This document shows, piece after piece, positions 7,458 through 14,395 of a stretch of 55,292 nt of DNA; position 1 is the first letter of the stretch, and each line of letters begins with the position of its first letter. The stretch is from Phycisphaerae bacterium (GTDB lineage: Bacteria > Planctomycetota > Phycisphaerae > SM23-33): positions 1 through 55,292 of the forward strand of contig DRGC01000082.1 in the NCBI GenBank assembly GCA_011050235.1, written 5' to 3'. The position numbers were made by a program, and so were the translations under genes. Under the pieces are notes generated by a model. It was not told the DNA's origin and did no database searches. It saw nothing but the letters and a program-made list of their open reading frames with translations.

Positions 7458-9995
7458 TCAAGGCCGCCGGCGCATCGTGCGGACCTCGAATGTTCCGGCG
7501 CCGAATCGCAACTGAATCCATCCGTCCGTGCGTGTGGTGTAAGCATGGCCGCTGCGGGCGAGGGTGTCGTAGAACTCCTTCCTCCGGGCGGTGGTTCCGC
7601 GCGATGTCAACGAGCGGCTGGTGCTGACCAGAACCGCCTGAGGCCCGACGGCCTGGACGAACGCCGGCAGCGTCTGCCGCCAGCCGCCGTGGTGGGGCAT
7701 GACCAGCGCGTCCGATTGCAGCGCCGCCGACCGGTCGGCCGTCATCAGCGCCGTCTGCGCCATCACCTGAACGTCGCCGGCCAGCAGGACGCTACGGCCG
7801 TCGCAGACGATTCGCAGGACCAGTGATCGATCGTTGGGGTCGGTCGCGGCGGGCAGGTCCATCGTCGGCCAGAGGACCTGGATGCTGGTCCGGTCATCGA
7901 GCTCGACCGTCATCCCCGCCGACAGGCGCACGATCTGCACCGTGTGATCGTCCAGGACGCCCATGAGATGCGCGACAGGCTGTTCGACGTCGCTCGGGTC
8001 GGCCCGGTCGAAGTCGTCGCTTAGATACACACGGCCAATAGGGCTCTGTCGCAGCAGGGCGGGCAGGGCATTGTAGTGGTCGGTGTTGCCGTGCGAGATG
8101 AAAACGGCCGACGGCGACGGCAGTCGTTGGGCGCGGAAGAACGGCCGGATGATCTGATTCGCGGCGTCGTAGCCCCCCTGCGTGCCGGCGTCGAGCAGAA
8201 ACGTCTGCCCGCTGGGCGTTCGCAGGACGGCGCATTGGCCGGCGCCGACGGCCAGCAGGTTCAACTCGGCGACGTTCGGCGGCGGGGCGAGCCTTTGCGT
8301 CCACACCGTTGCCGCGATCATCGCGACGACCGCGGCCAGGGAGACGATTCGCCCATACCGAAATCGCCGCCGCACAAGCAGCAGCGCCAGCGCGACGTAG
8401 CAGGCGACCACCCACCACCCGCCGACCGGCCGAAGGGCCAGTCCCATAGCGGGCAGGCGGCTTAGCCATTCGACGACCGCGGTCAGTTGCTCAGCCAGGG
8501 CGGATGCGAGCCGGCCGACGAGGTGCGAGAGATTGGGCGCCGGCCAGGCCATCGCCATCGACACGTACCCGGCGATCAGGATCGCGGCGACCAGGGGCAG
8601 CAGGACGATGCTCAGCAGGGGCGCCCACGGGCAGAACAGGCCGAAGTGGCGTGCGACCAGCGGGGCGGCGGCTACGTAAGCAACCAGCGAGATCGTCACG
8701 CCGGCGATCAGCCAGTTGGTCAGTGTGTAGGCCAGCCAGCGGCGAATGCGCTGCTCGCTGCGAAAGACCGTTAGCCCGCGCCGACGAAGGAACCAGCCGA
8801 ACAGCAGTCGCCTGGCCGGGTGGTGCACGCACACCAGCGACGTGACGATGATGAAGCTGAGTTGAAAGCCCACATCGAACAGGCGCAAGGGGTCTGCGAT
8901 CAGCAGCGCCGCTGCGGCGACGGCCAAGGCGTTCAGTTGGGCGTGACGGCGGCGGGCGATCGTCGCAGCGCACATCGCAGCGGCCATCACGGCCGACCGT
9001 AGCAGCGGCGGGCGCGGCTCGGCCAACAATAGATAAGCCGCCAACACCACCAGCACCGCCGCCGCCGATTGACGCGGCGTCAGCGAGATCAGCCGGCACA
9101 GCAGGAACACGAAGCCCAGAAAGATTCCCAGATGCAGCCCCGAGATGCTCAGAAAGTGGGCGATGCCCGCACGGATCATCGCGTCGTTGAGGCGCCGCAG
9201 GGCGGGGTGTCGCTCGCCGAGCACCAGGGCGTTGATGAGTCGGCCCTCGTGGGCGTCGCCAAAACTAAGCAGGTGCTGGCGAGCGCCCGCCCGCACGTGC
9301 CACAGGGCCCGGCGATACCACGGCGCGTGGGCGTCGGATAGAAGCATCGCCCCGTCGGGGGTCGGGACGGACATCTGAACGAGCAATCCCCGGTTGCGCA
9401 TGGCGGCGGCCCAGTCGAACTGCCCGGGATTGGGGGGCGAGGTGAACCGGCCGATCCACCCCGCCAGTTCCAGCCGCTGCCCGGCTGCAAGGTGCGGGTC
9501 GCCCTCGTCGATGCCCACGCGGACCAGCCCCCGAATGGGCCGCCAGGCGCTTTCGGTGCGGATGGCCTCGGCATCGAGGATGAAAACCGTTCGCATCGGG
9601 CGGCGCCAGCCGAGCGCCACGCTCGGATCGTCCTGCCAGGTCGTCGGGGCGGTGACGATCCGCCCGCGCAGCGTCGCCAGCGTCCGATGTCGGGCCGTGC
9701 ACGTGACGATGTGGTCATCGCCGACGCTGAAATAGCGCAGATGCACATAGGCTGCCCCCAGACAGGCGACCACCACCAGCACGCAGACCGTCGCCACGGG
9801 CAGCAGATGTTTTCGCCCCAGCGCGCCGATTGCCCCAAGCAGCGCGGCGCCGCCGGCGAACGCGTAGACACCGACCGGGATTGGCAAGTATCGCCCGGCG
9901 ATGATTCCCGCCATCAGGGCCGCTGCAAGCGGCGCCATGGGGATCCGATGTAACCGGCCGCGAGGCCGAGTGAGGCTGCCAGCAAACGGGTCCAT
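7458..9995 (-). CDS. comEC: ComEC/Rec2-type DNA uptake channel with metallo-beta-lactamase domain
   Basis: An 845-residue polytopic membrane protein with the three ComEC parts in order: an N-terminal DUF4131 region of hydrophobic segments plus OB-like section (to about 230), the competence domain with GIAHFLSISGLHLGIFLG and many membrane helices (about 240-570), and a C-terminal metallo-beta-lactamase-like domain (from about 585) with LLDAGTQGG, VFISHGNTDHYNALPALL, LLAGDV and VMPHHGG. ComEC carries single-stranded DNA across the inner membrane in natural transformation, and the C-terminal domain is thought to degrade the other strand. GAGGG six bases before ATG 9995 supports the start. It lies 39 bp behind aroF. 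No other competence gene is in the window apart from one prepilin, so transformability cannot be inferred. Confidence 0.93.
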   Translation of the reverse strand: MDPFAGSLTRPRGRLHRIPMAPLAAALMAGIIAGRYLPIPVGVYAFAGGAALLGAIGALGRKHLLPVATVCVLVVVACLGAAYVHLRYFSVGDDHIVTCTARHRTLATLRGRIVTAPTTWQDDPSVALGWRRPMRTVFILDAEAIRTESAWRPIRGLVRVGIDEGDPHLAAGQRLELAGWIGRFTSPPNPGQFDWAAAMRNRGLLVQMSVPTPDGAMLLSDAHAPWYRRALWHVRAGARQHLLSFGDAHEGRLINALVLGERHPALRRLNDAMIRAGIAHFLSISGLHLGIFLGFVFLLCRLISLTPRQSAAAVLVVLAAYLLLAEPRPPLLRSAVMAAAMCAATIARRRHAQLNALAVAAAALLIADPLRLFDVGFQLSFIIVTSLVCVHHPARRLLFGWFLRRRGLTVFRSEQRIRRWLAYTLTNWLIAGVTISLVAYVAAAPLVARHFGLFCPWAPLLSIVLLPLVAAILIAGYVSMAMAWPAPNLSHLVGRLASALAEQLTAVVEWLSRLPAMGLALRPVGGWWVVACYVALALLLVRRRFRYGRIVSLAAVVAMIAATVWTQRLAPPPNVAELNLLAVGAGQCAVLRTPSGQTFLLDAGTQGGYDAANQIIRPFFRAQRLPSPSAVFISHGNTDHYNALPALLRQSPIGRVYLSDDFDRADPSDVEQPVAHLMGVLDDHTVQIVRLSAGMTVELDDRTSIQVLWPTMDLPAATDPNDRSLVLRIVCDGRSVLLAGDVQVMAQTALMTADRSAALQSDALVMPHHGGWRQTLPAFVQAVGPQAVLVSTSRSLTSRGTTARRKEFYDTLARSGHAYTTRTDGWIQLRFGAGTFEVRTMRRRP

Positions 9996-10034
9996 TCCCG
10001 ACCCTCGTTGGATTTGGCGCCGGTGGCGGGGGCG

Positions 10035-11054
10035 CTAGAGCACCCGCCCAATGGCCTGGGCGATGCGCTTCAGAGACCGCACAAGTTCCTGCAGTTGGTC
10101 GGGCGCCAGCGACTGGGCGCCGTCGGACAGCGCGTGTTCGGGATCGATGTGGCACTCGACGATCAGGCCGTCGGCGCCGGCGGCGATGGCGGCCCGGCAC
10201 ATCGCCGGCACGAGGCGCGCGTGGCCCGTGCCGTGCGAGGGGTCCACCAGCACCGGCAGGTGCGTTCGCTCGTTCAGTTCGGGCACCGACGCCAACGGCA
10301 GCGTGTTGCGCACGTAGGACTCGAACGTTCGAATGCCGCGTTCGCACAGGATCACGTTGGGGTTGCCGGCGTTGATGATGTACTCGGCCGCCAAAAGCCA
10401 TTCTTCCAGGGAGGCCATCATGCCGCGTTTGAGCAAGATGGGCTTTTGGACCTGCCCGACGGCCTCCAGCAGCGGATAGTGCTGCATGTTCCGCGCGCCG
10501 ATCTGCAACACGTCGGCGTATTCCACGACGGCCGGCAGGCTGTCCAGGCCCATCACCTCGGTAACGACGGCCAGGCCGGTTCGTTCGCGGGCCTCGGCGA
10601 GGATGTGGAGCCCCTCTTCCCGCAGGCCCTGAAAGCTATAGGGGCTGGTGCGCGGCTTGTACGCGCCGCCGCGCAGGCCGATGCATCCGGCGGCCTTGAC
10701 GATGTCGGCCGTCCGCAGAAACTGGTCGCGACTCTCGACGGCGCACGGCCCGGCGATCACGCCCACGCGCCGGCCGCCGATGGGGAATTTCTCGGGCCCG
10801 ATCTCGATGGAGGTTTTGTCCTGCTTGACCTCTCTGGACGCCATCTTGTACGGCGCGAGGATCGGCATGATGCGGTCGACCATCGGGGCGGTCTCGATGG
10901 CGCCCTTGTCGACGGCGCGCTTGTCGCCGATGGCGGCGATCACGGTGCGATCGGTCCCCACGATGACGTGCTCCTTGAGGCCGAAATCCTGGATCAGCTG
11001 CACGACGTGCCGGACGTCCTGGTCGGTGGCGCCGGGTTTCATGATGACGATCAT
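10035..11054 (-). CDS. aroF: 3-deoxy-7-phosphoheptulonate synthase (type I beta)
   Basis: A 339-residue DAHP synthase, which condenses phosphoenolpyruvate and erythrose 4-phosphate in the first step of the shikimate pathway. Residues 1-70 ([20 protein letters not shown]) form the ferredoxin-like regulatory domain of the I-beta subclass. The barrel has [67 protein letters not shown] and [10 protein letters not shown]. The start at 11054 has AAGGA about 10 bases upstream; an ATG at 11084 would overlap serS. Cotranscribed with serS (26 bp gap) and comEC. The KdsA relative in the same window (30500-31318) lacks the regulatory domain, which keeps the two enzymes apart. Confidence 0.95.
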   Translation of the reverse strand: MIVIMKPGATDQDVRHVVQLIQDFGLKEHVIVGTDRTVIAAIGDKRAVDKGAIETAPMVDRIMPILAPYKMASREVKQDKTSIEIGPEKFPIGGRRVGVIAGPCAVESRDQFLRTADIVKAAGCIGLRGGAYKPRTSPYSFQGLREEGLHILAEARERTGLAVVTEVMGLDSLPAVVEYADVLQIGARNMQHYPLLEAVGQVQKPILLKRGMMASLEEWLLAAEYIINAGNPNVILCERGIRTFESYVRNTLPLASVPELNERTHLPVLVDPSHGTGHARLVPAMCRAAIAAGADGLIVECHIDPEHALSDGAQSLAPDQLQELVRSLKRIAQAIGRVL

Positions 11055-11080
11055 GCGTTCGGTCCTTGTCCGAGGCCGGT

Positions 11081-12355
11081 TCAAATCGCAGGCGTGATGC
11101 GATCCATGCCGCCCATGTAGGGGCGAAGGGCGGCCGGCACGGTGATCGCGCCGTCGGCGTTCTGGTACAGTTCGAGGATCGGGATCAGAATGCGGGGGCT
11201 GGCAATTACGGTGTTGTTGAGCGTGTGGACGAACTGCAGCTTACCGTCGGCGCCGCGGTAGCGGATGTTCAGCCGCCGAGCCTGGAACTCGTGATACCGG
11301 CTGGCCGAGTGCGTCTCCCCGTAGTGGTTTCGGGACGGCATCCACGTTTCGATGTCGAACTTCTGGACCTGCCCCTGGCCCAGGTCGCCCGTGCAGACAT
11401 TAACCACACGATAGGGCAGCTCCAGGGCCTGCAGCACCTCCTCGGAGTTCTGGACGATCTGCTGGTGCAGGGCTTTCGAGGTGGCCTCGTCATTGGGGCC
11501 CAGGATGACCTGCTCGACCTTGTCGAAAAAGTGAACGCGGTACAGCCCGTGAGTATCCTTACCGGCCCCCCCGGCCTCGCGGCGGAAACACGTGCTCTGA
11601 GCGACGTACAGCTTCGGCAGCTCGGCCTCGTCGAGGGTTTCGTCGCGGTGTAGGGCCGTCATCGGCGCCTCGGCCGTGCCGATCAGGCTCATCTGATCGC
11701 GCGGGCAGAGATACGCTTCGTCCCGCCCGATCGGGAAGAATCCCGTTCCAACCATGATGGCCTCGTCGACAAGCACGGGCACGTTTATCAGGGTAAAGCC
11801 TTTGGCCACCATCCGGTCGACGGCCAGTCGCAGCACGGCGTAATGCAGCATCGCCCCGGCGCCTTTGAGCGTGTAGTTTCGGCTGCCGGCCAGCTTGACG
11901 CCGCGAGGAACGTCAATGATGTCCAACGCCTCGCCGAGCGCCATGTGGTCTTTGGGCTCGAAGTCGAACTGGCGCGGCTGGCCCTGGCGGCGGATTTCGA
12001 CGTTCTCCGTCTCGTCGGCGCCGACGGGGACCTCCTCCGCCGGCGGCTGGGGGGCCAGCAGCATCAGTTCCTCGAATCGCGGCTGGAGCGTATCGATCTG
12101 TCCCTGGAGGTCTTTGAGGCTGGCCTTGATCTGGGCCATCTCTGCGACGGCGCCGGCTTTGTCGTCGCCTCGGAGCTTGGCGATTTCCTTGCCGGCGGCC
12201 TTTTGGGCCGTTCGAAGCTGCTGGAACTGGCGGCGCAGGTCGCCCAACTGGCCGTCGACATCCAATAGGGCGGCGACGTCGAAGGCGATGTGTTTCTTCT
12301 GGGCGGCTTGGACGAAACGCTCGGGGTTGTCTCGGATTTGCTTAATGTCGATCAT
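11081..12355 (-). CDS. serS: seryl-tRNA synthetase
   Basis: A 424-residue class II aminoacyl-tRNA synthetase that charges tRNA-Ser (and tRNA-Sec where present). MIDIKQIRDNPERFVQAAQ starts the N-terminal antiparallel coiled coil (to about 105), which contacts the tRNA long variable arm. The catalytic core has the motif 2 loop CFRREAGGAGKDTHGLYRVH, the serine-site stretch GDLGQGQVQKFDIETWMPSR, YHEFQARRLNIRYR, and motif 3 around NNTVIASPRILIPILELYQN. ATG at 12355 begins at the family position; an upstream ATG at 12436 adds 27 unrelated residues and overlaps the promoter. No clear Shine-Dalgarno is visible. First gene of the minus-strand group with aroF, comEC and the DUF4159 gene. Confidence 0.97.
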   Translation of the reverse strand: MIDIKQIRDNPERFVQAAQKKHIAFDVAALLDVDGQLGDLRRQFQQLRTAQKAAGKEIAKLRGDDKAGAVAEMAQIKASLKDLQGQIDTLQPRFEELMLLAPQPPAEEVPVGADETENVEIRRQGQPRQFDFEPKDHMALGEALDIIDVPRGVKLAGSRNYTLKGAGAMLHYAVLRLAVDRMVAKGFTLINVPVLVDEAIMVGTGFFPIGRDEAYLCPRDQMSLIGTAEAPMTALHRDETLDEAELPKLYVAQSTCFRREAGGAGKDTHGLYRVHFFDKVEQVILGPNDEATSKALHQQIVQNSEEVLQALELPYRVVNVCTGDLGQGQVQKFDIETWMPSRNHYGETHSASRYHEFQARRLNIRYRGADGKLQFVHTLNNTVIASPRILIPILELYQNADGAITVPAALRPYMGGMDRITPAI

Positions 12356-12391
12356 GGGTTGCTTTAGCAGACCGGGGCATGAAGGTGACGT

Positions 12392-12420
12392 AGGATACGG
12401 CAAACGTCGGCGCCGGCCAA
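12392..12420 (-). promoter_or_regulatory. candidate promoter for serS
   Basis: On the minus strand TTGGCC (12415-12420) and TATCCT (12392-12397) are 17 bases apart, about 36 bp before the serS ATG. It is back to back with the promoter at 12484-12511. Confidence 0.4.
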
Positions 12421-12483
12421 GGCCAATCTGCGGCACGTCATTTCTGACGGTCGCTCAAAAGGCCATATTTTCATCGGTTTTCG

Positions 12484-12511
12484 TTGACGGGGTCAGGGCG
12501 ATCTCTATAAT
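12484..12511 (+). promoter_or_regulatory. strong sigma70-type promoter upstream of nusA
   Basis: TTGACG at 12484-12489 and a perfect TATAAT at 12506-12511 with a 16-base spacer: one of the best promoter matches noticed in the window. It lies about 415 bp before nusA, with an intrinsic terminator in between, so its main product may be the short noncoding transcript, with read-through into nusA. Confidence 0.7.
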
Positions 12512-12517
12512 CACGTA

Positions 12518-12874
12518 ACATATGGTGACCACGGGTACGGTATACCCGTGGCGGCCCGACGGGCGAGCGCCCTCGCCAGCCGGCAAGGGTAGGTCTATCG
12601 CCGGGCCCAGAAGGACGTTGCGATGAATTGCTTTTCAAGCCGGCAGTTGCGGCCGAGCCGCGCATAGCGATGGATCGGCAACGGTGAAACGGGCGCAGCC
12701 CATTGTGGTTGGGCAGGGCCGAGGAAGGCTCGTCGGGATAGGTCCCCCCGGCTGAGCGGCGGAGCCGGCATGGCTGTTGGCGGCGCCGGGCGTTGGGATT
12801 GGCCCGGAGATGCCGCCGCAGCCGCTGCCGAAGCGAGGGCGGCTTGGAGAGCGGGCGAGACAACCCGCTTTTTT
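12518..12874 (+). ncRNA. candidate structured noncoding RNA or nusA-operon leader
   Basis: A stretch of about 355 nt lies between a strong promoter and an intrinsic terminator and holds no credible gene. It shows local hairpins: CCACGGGTA (from 12531) pairs with TACCCGTGG nearby, GGCGAG with CTCGCC around 12560-12577, and the terminator stem closes it. I looked for the conserved cores of RNase P RNA (GAGGAAAGTC), tmRNA, 6S and SRP RNA (GGAAGGAAGCA) and did not find them. A 14-codon ORF begins with ATG near 12622 and could be a leader peptide. Two readings are open: an independent small RNA, or a long attenuating leader controlling the nusA-infB operon. NusA autoregulation by its leader is known in other bacteria, but this sequence is not homologous by eye to any leader I know. 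Confidence 0.45.
12850..12874 (+). terminator. intrinsic terminator before nusA
   Basis: AGCGGG (12850-12855) and CCCGCT (12864-12869) form a six-pair stem with an eight-base loop, followed by a run of T to 12874. It ends about 50 bp before the nusA ATG. Confidence 0.75.
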
Positions 12875-12925
12875 GTTGGAATGAAAAGGCTGCCTCTGTG
12901 GCGGCGACAGCCAGGATATTGCCAG

Positions 12926-14374
12926 ATGAACCAAGAGCTAATACGGATCGTCGAGGCCATCGCCCGCGACAAGAACATCGACGCGGAGGCTGTCTACGAA
13001 GACCTCGAAGCGGCGATCGGCTCGGCCATGCACAAGGTGCACCCCGACACCGAAGATATCGTCGTACAGATCGATCGATCCAGCGGCGAGATCACCTCAG
13101 TGGTGGACGGCGAGTCGGTGAATATTCGCGGACACCTGGGCCGCATCGCCGCCCAGACCGCCAAGCAGGTGATCATCCAACGCATTCGCGAGGCCGAGCG
13201 CGGCAGTATCTTCGAGGAGTTCCGCGAGCGCCGCGGCGAGATCGTCACCGGTCGGGCCAGCCGATGGGAGGGCGGCATGCTGGTCGTCGAGGTCGAGCGC
13301 ACCGAGGCGCTGCTGCCCAAGAGCGAGCAGATCCCGGGCGAATCCTACCTGCCCGACGATCGCGTTCGGGCGATGATCCTCGACGTTCGCGACGAGCCCG
13401 GGCAGGTCAAGATCATCCTGTCGCGCACGCACCCGGACTTCATCCGTGTGCTGTTCGAGATGGAAGTCCCTGAAGTCGCCGAGGAGATCATCGAGATTCG
13501 GGCCATGGCGCGCGAGGCCGGCTACCGGACGAAGGTGGCCGTCAACAGCCTCGACCCGAAGGTCGATCCGGTCGGCGCGTGCGTAGGCATTCGGGGCAGC
13601 CGAATCAAGAACATCGTCGAGGAACTGGGCGGCGAGAAGATCGATATTGTTCGCTGGAACGACTCGTCGCAGATCCTGATCGCCAACGCGCTGAAGCCCG
13701 CCGAGGTGGCCCAGATCGCCCTGTGCTTTGAGCTGGGGCGGGCGACCGTTGTCGTCACAGAGGACCAGTTGTCCCTGGCGATCGGCAAACGCGGACAGAA
13801 TGTTCGCCTGGCGGCCAGGCTGACCCGTTGGGACGTGGATATCCTCACCCCGACCGAGTTCAACGCCGGCTTGGATGTCCTGGAAAGGGTCCTGCGAGAA
13901 GTCGAGGGTGTGGACTCGACGGTGGTTGACCAGATTGTGGCGATGGGCATGATCAGCGTGCTGGATGTCGAAGAGGTTGGCCTCGACCCGTTGCTCAACG
14001 AACTGAAGATGGACCGCGACCTCGCTCAGCGGATTATCGTACACTGCGCCGAGCAGGCGAAGAAGATCGCCGAAGAGCAGGCCGCCAAACAGGCCGCCGA
14101 AGCAGAGGGCGCCCAGTCAGGCGGCGACGAGTCGGCCGCTGCCGATGTCGCCGAAGAGCCTGCCGCCGCTGCTGGCGAGCCGGTCGCCCCTGCAGCGGAC
14201 GAGACGTCCGATGACGTCCCGTCGGCCGAGCCGCCCAGCGAACCAACGGACACCTCAGTGCCCGACGTACAGGCCGCGGCCGGGGATGCCTCCGCCGAGG
14301 CCGGCGGCATTTCGGGCCCACAAGCCGACAACTCGCAAGCCGACGAGTCGGACGACGAGACCACTGTAACGTAA
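12926..14374 (+). CDS. nusA: transcription termination/antitermination factor NusA
   Basis: A 482-residue NusA that binds RNA polymerase and nascent RNA to modulate pausing, termination and antitermination. MNQELIRIVEAIARDKNIDA begins the N-terminal polymerase-binding domain (to about 125). The S1 domain covers about 130-200, then two KH domains with VGACVGIRGSRIKNIVEELG and LSLAIGKRGQNVRLAARLTR. A helix-hairpin-helix-like segment spans about 325-385. The last 90 residues are a low-complexity acidic tail rich in Ala, Glu, Asp and Pro that standard NusA lacks. ATG at 12926 is the conserved start. No rimP gene precedes it, unlike many bacteria; infB follows after 21 bp. Confidence 0.96.
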   Translation: MNQELIRIVEAIARDKNIDAEAVYEDLEAAIGSAMHKVHPDTEDIVVQIDRSSGEITSVVDGESVNIRGHLGRIAAQTAKQVIIQRIREAERGSIFEEFRERRGEIVTGRASRWEGGMLVVEVERTEALLPKSEQIPGESYLPDDRVRAMILDVRDEPGQVKIILSRTHPDFIRVLFEMEVPEVAEEIIEIRAMAREAGYRTKVAVNSLDPKVDPVGACVGIRGSRIKNIVEELGGEKIDIVRWNDSSQILIANALKPAEVAQIALCFELGRATVVVTEDQLSLAIGKRGQNVRLAARLTRWDVDILTPTEFNAGLDVLERVLREVEGVDSTVVDQIVAMGMISVLDVEEVGLDPLLNELKMDRDLAQRIIVHCAEQAKKIAEEQAAKQAAEAEGAQSGGDESAAADVAEEPAAAAGEPVAPAADETSDDVPSAEPPSEPTDTSVPDVQAAAGDASAEAGGISGPQADNSQADESDDETTVT

Positions 14375-14395
14375 CTGAACGGTCGGGAGAGCCTT

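Noticed and set aside
12518-12874. RNase P RNA or tmRNA as identity of the noncoding stretch
   Set aside because: Size fits, but the GAGGAAAGTC core of RNase P and the tRNA-like ends and ALAA-type tag of tmRNA are missing.
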